Shown: positions 1 to 6,774 of the stretch, piece after piece
How the letters are laid out: each line of letters opens with the position of its first letter
How positions within the stretch are numbered: position 1 is the stretch's first letter
NCBI GenBank assembly: GCA_948471525.1
Contig: CAOKSY010000019.1
Span: 1-11,776, forward strand
DNA from: an uncultured Clostridia bacterium
GTDB lineage: Bacteria; Bacillota; Clostridia; Christensenellales; UBA3700
Length of the DNA: 11,776 nucleotides
Direction of reading: 5' to 3'
Notes under the pieces: generated by a model
The model's input: only the letters and a program-made list of their open reading frames with translations
Told to the model about the DNA's origin: nothing
The model's database searches: none
Translations under genes and position numbers: made by a program

Positions 1-3000
1 GCCTCGTTTGCTGTTCGTCCCGCGTTTCATCTCAATCTAAAATCTGCCGAGCTCCGCTCGGCGCGCATGGCGTCTGAACCTACGGACATATCGGTAGAGT
101 ACAAGGGCAGCACGTGGACGATAGATCAAGTGCCGGAGGCTCAACTCAGCTGGTATAGCGCGGATAAAATGACGCTGGAAGTCGACGGAGGAGTATATCC
201 GCGCGACGCGAAAACTACAAAAGTCAAAGTTAAGTTAAATCAAACGTTGATAGACAGCGGAGTAATATTCAAAGGTACTCCCGATACTTCAAATCCGAAA
301 TATCCCGAAGACGATCACACGCGGTGGTTTAATTTCACCGTGACGCCCAAACCGATAGGAATAACCTGGACGGAAGCCGAAGGCGTTCCGTCTACCGCCG
401 CGGCAAAAGCGGCGGAAGTGTGCCCGTCGGACGCGGGAGATCCAACGGTTTTCCCATATATCATCGGCGTGAAATACAAAAATCTTACGACGGGCACCGC
501 CGAATCGGAGACCGTTCCGACAGACGCCGGCGACTACAGGGCGACGGCGTTCGCAAAAAATACCAACTATTCCATCAAGTCTGGCGAGACTCTGACAAAA
601 AATTTCACGATCAGCAAAAAGGGAATCAAGCTCCCTACGTTCAGCAAGCAATTTCTTACTTACAACGGCAGTAAGCAGACTTGTATCATCACGTACGACA
701 GCAACGATATGACGGTAAAACTCGCGAGCAAGCACTCGGGAGATACGTCCGTCACGCTCGACGCGGCGGGAGTGACTTTCCGACCGACCAACGCGGGAAA
801 ATATACGTTGATCCTGTCGCTGAAAGACAAGAGCAATTCATTCTGGTCGACGGCGGGCACGGATTATTCTTCCGCCAACGGAACGGTGCTGGATATAGAA
901 TACGAGTATGAAGTCAAACCTTTTACCGTCGAAGCGACGAGCGTAGACGGCAACGAACTTTCGGCGACGAGCGGAGAAAAGCTGGGAGTGACTTTGGATT
1001 TTTCCAACTTGCCTACCGACCCGATCACCGTAGACATATATGCGGTATTCGTCGACAATCCTTCGGTAAAAGCCCTGTTGTATTCGGGCATTACGCTCGA
1101 GGACGGCGGACAGTCGACCTTTAATATAGATCTGAATACGGATAGCGACGATATATTCGAGGCGAAGTGGAAACTGCAGATAGTCCCGACGGACGGCAAC
1201 TATGACGGTAAGTTCGTAGACGACAACGGCGCCGACACAGACGTAATAATCGACGTGAAAGAAGCGGAAAAGGCGAAAGTATTCAAATGGAGACTCTATC
1301 TCGGCAGTAAGATGGCAGACGGCACGTCGACTGTGGAAGTGCCTCCCGAGCAGATAGACAGCCAATTCGGCGCGGAAGTGACGTATTGCGGCAAGGAATA
1401 CGAATTCAAACTCACTATGCCGAGCAGCGCGTACAAGGTCGACACGACTTATAGCGTGGACGGTTTTGACAAAGGCTGGCTCAACAAGAAAGCGACAAAC
1501 GCGGGCGAGTACGTCACCAAAGTAAGGATAAATTATACAGACGACAGCGGAACGGAACAGAGCGAGACGTATACGATGAGTTGGAAGATCAATCCCAAGA
1601 AGTTCAATCTCTCGGAATTGAAGTGGACAAACGGCGGCGAGATAGAATACGCCGGCGACGAGACCGCCGCTACGCTCGATCCCAAGACGCTGCCCGCGGG
1701 ACTTGTGCCCAAGTATGATAACAACGTCGGCAACACCGTGGGACAAAGCCCCGTCAAAGCGACGGTGTCCTTTGAACTCGCTCCCGAGTATGCAGGCAAC
1801 TACGTACTTCCCGACAAGGACGATCCGGACAGCTATATCGGAGAATTCGAGGATTGGGAGATAGTATGGAGCATAGTGCCGGCAACGATACAGGCGACGA
1901 GCTGGAAGAAGTCGACCTTTACCGATACCAACGGCAAGATGTTCGACGCATTGATCTTGAGAGATCCGAGAGCGGAAGGGGGAGTGGTGACGTATCAGTA
2001 CTTCGAGTACGATATCGTCAACAAGACTTACGACGAGAATGCGCCTATAGATATAAGCGCGATAATAAGTTCGGACAGCGAGGCGAAGTACTATATCGCC
2101 AAGCCGATATTGCAGAACACGATCAATTACAGACTTGACAATCCCGACGCGGTGTCTGAGGTATTCAATGTGGGCAAACAGCTTATAAAGGTAAGCGTAA
2201 GTCTGTCCAATCCTACTATGGAGTACAACACCAATCCGAGACACGCGAAGATAGCAGTCGCGGACGGACTTGTGCCGGACACTGCATTGGAGATTAGTTA
2301 TTACGACGGAGTGACGAAGTTGGCGACCGCGCCCAAGGAAGTGGGCAAGTATACGGTCAAAGTAAGTCTGAAGACGTCGTATATGGACAGATACGAGATA
2401 GACGGCGCGAACGAATTCGAGTACGAAGTAGTGCAGGCGCAGATAGAGGTGGAGTGGAACAACAATTCCAAGCCGCAGGTACTCAAGTTGGATTACGGAC
2501 AGATCAACGGAATAGAGTATGAGATAATCGACGAAGAGGGACAGTCGGTGGATTATGCAAATCTGCAGGCAGGCAAGAAATATCAGATCAGAGCGAAGAT
2601 CAAGGACAGTCAGCTGAACAACTTTATCTTTGCTGACGGAACGACGGAGACGGGATGGCAGGACTTCAGCTTTACGGAAAACGAGAGGAACGAACTCAAG
2701 GATCCCAACGATCCCAAGAATCCTAGCTATCCGCAGAAAGACCCCGATCTACCGACGGGAGACGGAGATGAGCCGGGAGGTAATGAACCGGGAGGTAATG
2801 AACCGGGAGGCAATGAACCGGGAGGCAATGAACCGGGAGGCAATGAACCGGGAGGCAATGAACCGGGAGGCAACGAGCCGGGCGGAGAGGACGAAGAGAA
2901 GCCGGGAACGTCGTTTGATTTCGGCAAGGTGGGAGAATTCTTCAGATCCTACTGGAGAGAGATACTCAGCGCAGTAAGCATAATCCTTATAATAGCTTTC

Positions 3001-4644
3001 CTGTCCAAGTCTATAAGTCTTGCTGCAAAACGCAAACAGAACAAAAAGACTGTGGAAAGCAAGTATTCTACAAGTACTTTCTATGCGGCGGGCTTATTCG
3101 GACTGTCGACGAAGAACTGGACGATAATAGCGTTCTCGCTGTTGGGCGCGGCGGTGCTTGCGTTGATCTTGATGATAATCGAGACGGGTTCGTTCAAGAA
3201 GTCGCAGAGAAATCTCGAGGAAGCCAAGGAAGAATACGAGAGAAATAAAGAGGAAGAAAAAGAGCGCAGACGCGAAGAAGAAAACAGACGCCGCGACGAA
3301 GATATGAAGATGATGTTTATGCATATGATGGGCGGCGGAGCGGCAGGCGGCGCGTCGGGAATGAGCGGCGGCGGAATGGCGCAGGGCGCGTTTATGGGCG
3401 GAATGGGATTCGGACCCGACGATATGAAGGGAATGATCACCGAGGTAGTCAGCGCGCTGTTGCCGGGTATGCAGGCAATGCTGCCTCAACAGGCGTCTTC
3501 CAACGACGAACTCGTTCAGCAATTGATAGAACAGAATGCGCGCAACGAAGAGCGGATAGAAAAACTTATGACGCAACTGTCCGAGAAGTCAGGCGAGAGA
3601 GATAACGGCAATGACGAGACGGTGCAGAGGCTGATCGATCAGAACGAAAAACTTATGGAAAGGCTTGCCGAGCAGCCGGAACGCGAAGTAGCCGCCGCAA
3701 ATATCAACGAGGAAGTACTCGAAAGATTGGCGGATAAGATACAGACAGGCTCGCGCGACGACGACCTCATGAGGAGCATAGTCGACAGTCAGCGTTCGAT
3801 AATGGAAAGACTTGCCGAACAGCCGAATAATAACGGAGGCAACGGCATCAGCGACGAAACGCTGGAGAAATTGATCAAAAAACTTCAGCCTGCGGCGACC
3901 AACGATACTATACTCAAAGTCGTATCCAAGACGGAGGAGAACGACGGAACGATAAAACAGCTTCTTCAAAATCAGGAATTGATGATGAAGCAGATGATAG
4001 AACTTTCCGCAAAGAACAGCGAAAAGCAAGTCGTCGAAAAGATCGTGGAAAAACCCGTGGAGAAGATAATCGAAAAACCTGTCGAAAAGATAGTGGAGAA
4101 GATTGTCGAGAAGCCCGTGGAGAAAATCGTGGAAGTGCCGGTAGAGGTAGAGAAGATAGTCGAAGTGCCTATCGAAGTGGAGAAAGTGGTAGAAAAGATC
4201 GTGACTGTACACGCGGAAAAACCTGCCGCGCCCAAGAAAGCGGTCGCTCCCAGACTTACACTCGACGAGGCGTATGCAAAACTTAGCAAAGAGCAGAAGA
4301 AGTTCTTCGATACGTTGAGAAATTACGCAATGAGCAAAGATAAGTGCAAGGAGAAGAAGTCGACGTACTTTATACTTCTCGGACAGTCTTCGGTAAATCC
4401 GCTTGTCAAGCTGACGGTAAAGAAAGATACGACGGTCGCGCTCTTCAAGATGGAAGACGAATACTTCAAGGATATCCGCCGCAACGCAGGATCGGACGGA
4501 ACGAAGATGAAGATCAAAGAGACGGAACTGATAGTGTCCGACGCTCAGGCGTTCGATACCGCGAAAGAGATGATCGATTTAAGAGAAGATCAGATTGAGA
4601 GGTATCAGGAGTATCTTAAGGAACAGAAGAGTATGAAACGTTGA
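1..4644 (+). CDS. Giant modular surface protein, 5'-partial (lectin-like module end, Ig-like repeats, EPGGN stalk, two membrane segments, coiled coil, C-terminal domain)
   Basis: The frame is open from base 1 without a stop; the ATG at 67 lacks a good ribosome binding site and lies inside the domain run, so I treat the gene as 5'-partial with 1547 visible residues. Residues 1-10 (ASFAVRPAFH) match the C-terminal end of a lectin-like domain (DUF6273-like WLRS...VRPAL signature; family name from memory). Residues about 25-890 hold several Ig-like/MBG-type beta repeats of roughly 100 residues, with recurring junctions such as KPIGITW, NPKKFNL, PATIQAT and KQLIKVSV. Eight EPGG units follow (about 924-962), then hydrophobic segments at about 989-1010 and 1040-1060, a charged Glu/Arg coiled coil (about 1064-1105), a Gly/Met-rich patch (about 1105-1140), more coil, an EKIVEKP-type repeat (1344-1401), and a compact C-terminal domain (about 1419-1547). 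It is probably membrane-anchored with an exposed N-terminal part; topology after the second segment is unclear. No function is known to me; adhesion or ligand binding is inference. Confidence 0.85.
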   Translation, partial: ASFAVRPAFHLNLKSAELRSARMASEPTDISVEYKGSTWTIDQVPEAQLSWYSADKMTLEVDGGVYPRDAKTTKVKVKLNQTLIDSGVIFKGTPDTSNPKYPEDDHTRWFNFTVTPKPIGITWTEAEGVPSTAAAKAAEVCPSDAGDPTVFPYIIGVKYKNLTTGTAESETVPTDAGDYRATAFAKNTNYSIKSGETLTKNFTISKKGIKLPTFSKQFLTYNGSKQTCIITYDSNDMTVKLASKHSGDTSVTLDAAGVTFRPTNAGKYTLILSLKDKSNSFWSTAGTDYSSANGTVLDIEYEYEVKPFTVEATSVDGNELSATSGEKLGVTLDFSNLPTDPITVDIYAVFVDNPSVKALLYSGITLEDGGQSTFNIDLNTDSDDIFEAKWKLQIVPTDGNYDGKFVDDNGADTDVIIDVKEAEKAKVFKWRLYLGSKMADGTSTVEVPPEQIDSQFGAEVTYCGKEYEFKLTMPSSAYKVDTTYSVDGFDKGWLNKKATNAGEYVTKVRINYTDDSGTEQSETYTMSWKINPKKFNLSELKWTNGGEIEYAGDETAATLDPKTLPAGLVPKYDNNVGNTVGQSPVKATVSFELAPEYAGNYVLPDKDDPDSYIGEFEDWEIVWSIVPATIQATSWKKSTFTDTNGKMFDALILRDPRAEGGVVTYQYFEYDIVNKTYDENAPIDISAIISSDSEAKYYIAKPILQNTINYRLDNPDAVSEVFNVGKQLIKVSVSLSNPTMEYNTNPRHAKIAVADGLVPDTALEISYYDGVTKLATAPKEVGKYTVKVSLKTSYMDRYEIDGANEFEYEVVQAQIEVEWNNNSKPQVLKLDYGQINGIEYEIIDEEGQSVDYANLQAGKKYQIRAKIKDSQLNNFIFADGTTETGWQDFSFTENERNELKDPNDPKNPSYPQKDPDLPTGDGDEPGGNEPGGNEPGGNEPGGNEPGGNEPGGNEPGGNEPGGEDEEKPGTSFDFGKVGEFFRSYWREILSAVSIILIIAFLSKSISLAAKRKQNKKTVESKYSTSTFYAAGLFGLSTKNWTIIAFSLLGAAVLALILMIIETGSFKKSQRNLEEAKEEYERNKEEEKERRREEENRRRDEDMKMMFMHMMGGGAAGGASGMSGGGMAQGAFMGGMGFGPDDMKGMITEVVSALLPGMQAMLPQQASSNDELVQQLIEQNARNEERIEKLMTQLSEKSGERDNGNDETVQRLIDQNEKLMERLAEQPEREVAAANINEEVLERLADKIQTGSRDDDLMRSIVDSQRSIMERLAEQPNNNGGNGISDETLEKLIKKLQPAATNDTILKVVSKTEENDGTIKQLLQNQELMMKQMIELSAKNSEKQVVEKIVEKPVEKIIEKPVEKIVEKIVEKPVEKIVEVPVEVEKIVEVPIEVEKVVEKIVTVHAEKPAAPKKAVAPRLTLDEAYAKLSKEQKKFFDTLRNYAMSKDKCKEKKSTYFILLGQSSVNPLVKLTVKKDTTVALFKMEDEYFKDIRRNAGSDGTKMKIKETELIVSDAQAFDTAKEMIDLREDQIERYQEYLKEQKSMKR
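46..62 (+). other. Perfect 7-bp inverted repeat just after the VRPAF-coding segment
   Basis: GCCGAGC (46-52) and GCTCGGC (56-62) pair around a 3-base loop, inside the coding sequence and 21 bp after the 24-bp segment shared with the downstream array. In characterised DGRs a short hairpin or cruciform just downstream of the variable region aids retrohoming, so the position is suggestive. It could equally be a by-product of the codons for AELRSA. Confidence 0.35.
2770..2886 (+). repeat. 15-bp in-frame minisatellite encoding EPGGN
   Basis: Eight units of 15 bp (GAR CCG GGN GGN AAY, the last degenerate) encode a Glu-Pro-Gly-Gly-Asn stalk between the Ig-like part and the first membrane segment. 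Several units are identical at the DNA level, so recent expansion is likely. Gain or loss of a unit keeps the frame and would change stalk length only. Confidence 0.9.
4030..4203 (+). repeat. Degenerate EKIVEKP/EVPVEVEKIV coding repeat
   Basis: About 58 residues built from EKIVEKP and EVPVEVEKIV variants, within the coiled-coil part of the giant surface protein. Codons vary between units (GTG/GTC, AAG/AAA), so this is an older repeat than the EPGGN tract. Such Val/Glu/Lys/Pro tracts usually form extended or helical spacers in surface and cytoskeletal proteins. Confidence 0.75.
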
Positions 4645-4690
4645 AGCGGTGCAGTAACCGACCGCGTATAACGGCGCTTGGCGCTCACCA

Positions 4691-4746
4691 CGACCTATAC
4701 GGTCACTATAGGATTCTGCAAATCCTATAGTGACAAAAGACGGTCG
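4691..4746 (+). other. Perfect 14-bp hairpin with outer 5-bp stem, downstream of the surface protein gene
   Basis: The arm at 4702-4715 (GTCACTATAGGATT) pairs perfectly with 4721-4734 around the loop CTGCA. CGACC (4691-4695) and GGTCG (4742-4746) form a further outer stem. There is no T-tract after the hairpin on either strand (AAAAGA follows on +), so it is not a standard intrinsic terminator. It may still protect or end the surface protein mRNA, or belong to a small repeat element. Confidence 0.7.
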
Positions 4747-4763
4747 AGTTCGCGCCCTAATTC

Positions 4764-4860
4764 CGACCGGTCGAAAATACTACGTGTACACTCCGTATTT
4801 TGTCGGACTCTCAACGGCGGATTATTGACTTAGATCTCTCCGCTGCGGTCGAGATGACGG
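4764..4860 (+). repeat. Left copy of a direct repeat flanking the cassette array
   Basis: The first 58 bp match 6536-6593 with only a few mismatches; the remainder (a CTCTCCGC...GTCGAGA tail) is more loosely matched to 6594-6632. The core holds AAAATAC and GTATTTT arms 14 bp apart. The tail is a REP-like motif seen repeatedly in the intergenic parts of this window. Confidence 0.8.
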
Positions 4861-5049
4861 AGTTGCGTCGTGTACGGGAAGTACACTTGACGCCGCCGCT
4901 CGCTCTAGCTAAAGCGAAAATCACACCGTTCTCCGCGGTCGAGAGAGACGGGGTAAGCGGATGAGATTTCTCGACTACGTTCGAAATGACGAAAATTCCG
5001 ATCGGTCTAAACGACTACTGCATTTAGTACTAAATTTTATAAAACAATC
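4861..5049. other. Gene-free spacer with a REP-like repeat
   Basis: I see no supported gene. At 4963-4990 lies a REP-like motif (on the minus strand GTCATTTCGAACGTAGTCGA, then GAAATCTC), related to the motifs at 11500-11550 and 11624-11678. A looser relative lies at about 4931-4950. The sequence turns AT-rich from about 5025, leading into the array promoter. Confidence 0.5.
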
Positions 5050-5078
5050 TTGACAATTCTATAATTTTGTTATATATT
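5050..5078 (+). promoter_or_regulatory. Sigma-A-type promoter reading into the cassette array
   Basis: A perfect TTGACA -35 box (5050-5055) is followed after 17 bp by TATATT (5073-5078), in an AT-rich tract. Transcription would start near 5085, about 55 bp before cassette A. No start codon with a ribosome binding site follows, so the expected product is a non-coding RNA covering some or all of the array. Promoter activity is predicted, not shown. Confidence 0.65.
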
Positions 5079-5140
5079 AATTATCAATATATAAAACCTC
5101 AAGGGCGGGAGGCTACTCCTAGTGGAGGCTGTTTGATCCT

Positions 5141-5482
5141 TGGCTGCGTTCGGCAAATGAAAATGACTATTACCGCGCAAAAACGCTTTTAGCGGACGGC
5201 TCGAATAATAAGAATCAGTCGACCACAGCCTCGTTTGCTGTTCGTCCCGCGCTTCACTCCGTCTGCTAAGTCGCAGATAGTTGCCGGAATTCCGATTATC
5301 AAGGTAATCGGAACAGCGTACGGAGATGAAGGGGCTTTCCGTCCTGCCGTTTTGTTCAAACGGTAAATATGCGTCCGACCTTATCCGACGGGATTCATTT
5401 CGGCTTAAATCACTGCGGGCGCCGGTTCTATAATATTCCTAGGGCAAAAGTCATTTTTATCAGAGCGAGGCGGATCAGACGT
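5141..5482 (+). repeat. Array unit A: intact-looking lectin-module cassette plus structured linker (342 bp)
   Basis: The coding-like part (5141-5269) reads WLRSANEND, YYRAKTLLADGS, NNKNQSTT, ASFAVRPALH, SVC, stop. There is no start codon, and an in-frame stop lies at 5120-5122, so it cannot be an ordinary gene. It is the most adenine-rich cassette, with five AAT codons at variable positions, as in DGR template repeats, and it lies closest to the promoter. The last 27 bp of the conserved end (5228-5254) contain no adenine. The linker carries P1-P5, with wobble-containing outer P5 arms. Confidence 0.8.
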
Positions 5483-5819
5483 CGGCTGCGTTCGGCGAAT
5501 AGTTCTCACTACTCGCTCGGTAGGGTGCTTTTGGCGGACGGATCAGGTTGCTCTGTGCCGGCTACCACAGCCTCGTTTGCTGTTCGTCCCGCGCTTCACT
5601 TCCTTGCGAGATTGCAAGTTGTTGCCTGATTCCTATTTATTACGGTAATACGGACAGCGTACGAAGTTGAAGGGGCTTTTTGTCCCGCCGTTTTTATCCA
5701 AACGGCGAATACTTGTCCGATGTTATCTCACGGTATAGACTTTGAGATAAATAGTTACGGACAATAATCAATTATCGCTTGGGCGAAAATCAATGATATA
5801 GGGCAGAACGATCGTCTTA
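5483..5819 (+). repeat. Array unit B: cassette with W-to-R change plus structured linker (337 bp)
   Basis: The cassette reads RLRSANSSH, YSLGRVLLADGS, GCSVPATT, ASFAVRPALH, FLARLQVVA and stops at 5627-5629. The leading Trp codon is CGG instead of TGG, yet the spacing of 29 codons to the Ala of ASFAVRP is the same as in unit A. Of 35 base differences from A over codons 1-30, about 20 fall on adenines of A. A longer reading frame from 5369 exists but starts in the structured linker of unit A and is most likely fortuitous. The linker shares 52 identical bp (5703-5754) with that of unit C. Confidence 0.8.
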
Positions 5820-6154
5820 TGGCTGCGTTCGGCACTTGAGGTCGACTATTACCGCGCTCCTACGATTTTAGCGGACGGCTCAGGTACTAAGGATCAGTCG
5901 ACCGCCGACTCGTTTGCTGTTCGTCCCGCGCTTCACTTCCTTGCGACGTTGCAGGTCGTTGTCTGAATTCCGTTTGCCAAGGCAATCGGGACAGCGCACG
6001 AAGATGAAGGGATTTTCCGTCCTGCCGCTCTTATTATGCGGCGAATACTTGTCCGATGTTATCTCACGGTATAGACTTTGAGATAAATAGCGACGGACAA
6101 AATTATTTATCGCTTGGGCGGAAGTCTATATTATAGGACAGACCGATTGCATTA
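5820..6154 (+). repeat. Array unit C: cassette closest to A, with adenine-biased differences, plus structured linker (335 bp)
   Basis: The cassette reads WLRSALEVD, YYRAPTILADGS, GTKDQSTA, DSFAVRPALH, FLATLQVVV and stops at 5964-5966. It differs from cassette A at 19 bases between the conserved ends; 15 are adenines in A, three more are adenines in C, and one (T/C in codon 8) involves none. The linker is nearly the same as that of B, including the 52-bp identical block at 6039-6090. The coding half therefore groups with A and the linker half with B, a mosaic pattern. Confidence 0.8.
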
Positions 6155-6445
6155 TAGCTGCGTTCGACGGATACAGGGTCTCATTGTAACGCTCAGACGC
6201 TGTTTTCGGACGGCTCGAATTCCGGATACCCGTCAACAACGGCCTCGTTTGCTGTTCGTCCGCGCTTCACTTTGCTTGTAATATTGCAAGCCGTCGCCTG
6301 AATTCCGCTTGCCACGGCAATCGGAACTGCGCGTAAAGATGAAGGGGCTTCGCGTCCTGCCGTTTTGCTTTGCGAACGGTAAATACGCGCCCGATGTTAT
6401 TCCACGCCTACAGTTTGGGTATATGTAAATTTATCGGGCGCAACT
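6155..6445 (+). repeat. Array unit D: broken cassette (stop and 1-bp deletion) plus final structured linker
   Basis: The leading TGG is TAG (6155-6157), and CGTCCCGCG has lost one C (about 6257-6261), shifting the frame after SFAVRP. The 29-codon spacing is nevertheless kept. The variable residues (TDTGSHCNAQT, then NSGYPS) are unlike the other cassettes. Its P5 outer stem is the strongest, nine perfect pairs (6387-6395 with 6433-6441). The array ends here; a weak GTAATT/AATTAC hairpin around 6451-6466 could help end the transcript. Confidence 0.75.
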
Positions 6446-6490
6446 GTATTGTAATTTTTCAATTACTTTATACGGAATAGATTTATATTT

Positions 6491-6528
6491 AGATCTCTGC
6501 ATTGCGCTTCGCTCCAGTCGAGATGACG
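6491..6528. repeat. REP-like intergenic repeat
   Basis: AGATCTCTGC at the left and GTCGAGATGACGG at the right bracket a short GC-rich middle. It is related to the tail of the left direct repeat (4831-4860) and to the copies at 11500-11550. This looks like a dispersed element of the genome rather than part of the array. Confidence 0.5.
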
Positions 6529-6535
6529 GGGCTTA

Positions 6536-6632
6536 CGACCAATCGAAAATACTACGTATACACTCCGTATTTTGTCGGACTCTCAACGGTGGACTATCGA
6601 CTTGGTCTCTCCGCTTCGATCGAGACGAAAGG
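6536..6632 (+). repeat. Right copy of the direct repeat flanking the array
   Basis: Same orientation as 4764-4860. The core (6536-6593) keeps the AAAATAC/GTATTTT arms and the TCGGACTCTCAACGG block. Together the two copies bracket about 1.7 kb containing the promoter and all four array units, as would be left by insertion or duplication of a block, or as would permit its loss by recombination. Confidence 0.8.
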
Positions 6633-6658
6633 ATTGAGTCCGTACGGTGTAATAAAAT

Positions 6659-6693
6659 CGTCACCCTGAGCGGAGCATATGCGCGGCCGAACG
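6659..6693 (+). repeat. 35-bp dispersed repeat, inverted relative to 11436-11470
   Basis: Begins CGTCACCCTGAGCGGAGC. The reverse complement of 11436-11470 matches over all 35 bp with three mismatches. The two copies face each other across the str operon. The surrounding 6694-6774 holds no gene. Confidence 0.75.
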
Positions 6694-6774
6694 GGGCTAA
6701 TCCGTATTTATTTTGCCTTGAATTCGTACGAAAACTGCCTTCTTCGTAATTTTATAAAAACTTATTATAAACGC

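Larger units (their letters stand above)
5085..6445 (+). ncRNA. Candidate structured non-coding RNA: four template-like cassettes, each followed by a conserved fold
   Basis: Each unit carries about 117 bp of coding-like sequence followed by about 220 bp with a shared fold. Stem P1 pairs CTTCACTCCGT (5252-5262) with ACGGAG-A-TGAAG (5320-5331); in later copies CTTCACTTC pairs with GAAG-T/A-TGAAG (5594/5663 and 5931/6000) and CTTCACTTT with AAAG-A-TGAAG (6265/6335). The bulge is kept while bases change in pairs. P2 is a 5-bp hairpin with a 6-base loop (CTTGC/GCAAG at 5603-5618). P3 is CCGATTA/TAATCGG (5292-5311), or TTGCC/GGCAA in later copies. P4 is CGCCGTTT/AAACGGCG (5686-5707). P5 has outer arms GCGTCCG/CGGGCGC (5371/5416), TTGTCCG/CGGACAA (5713/5758 and 6049/6094) or GCGCCCGAT/ATCGGGCGC (6387/6433). 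Paired changes favour RNA or single-stranded DNA folding under selection. The RNA ends are guesses. Confidence 0.6.

Noticed and set aside
838..2244. 468-codon minus-strand frame opposite the surface protein gene
   Set aside because: Antisense shadow of a codon-biased gene, with low-complexity Arg/Tyr-rich composition and no recognisable domain.
5369..5629. 86-codon + strand reading frame ending in the VRPALH motif
   Set aside because: Its ATG lies inside the structured linker of unit A, with no ribosome binding site, and the frame only becomes protein-like at the cassette. The other units have stops in the same place, so it is a chance extension of cassette B.
5141..6445. CRISPR array or integron cassette array
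   Set aside because: Units of 335-342 bp are far longer than CRISPR repeats. There are no attC-type core sites visible to me, and the cassettes have no start codons.
5141..6445. Plain pseudogene duplicates of the surface protein
   Set aside because: Not excluded, but only the C-terminal module is present each time, the 29-codon spacing is exact, differences favour adenines, and the linkers covary in paired positions, none of which simple decay predicts.
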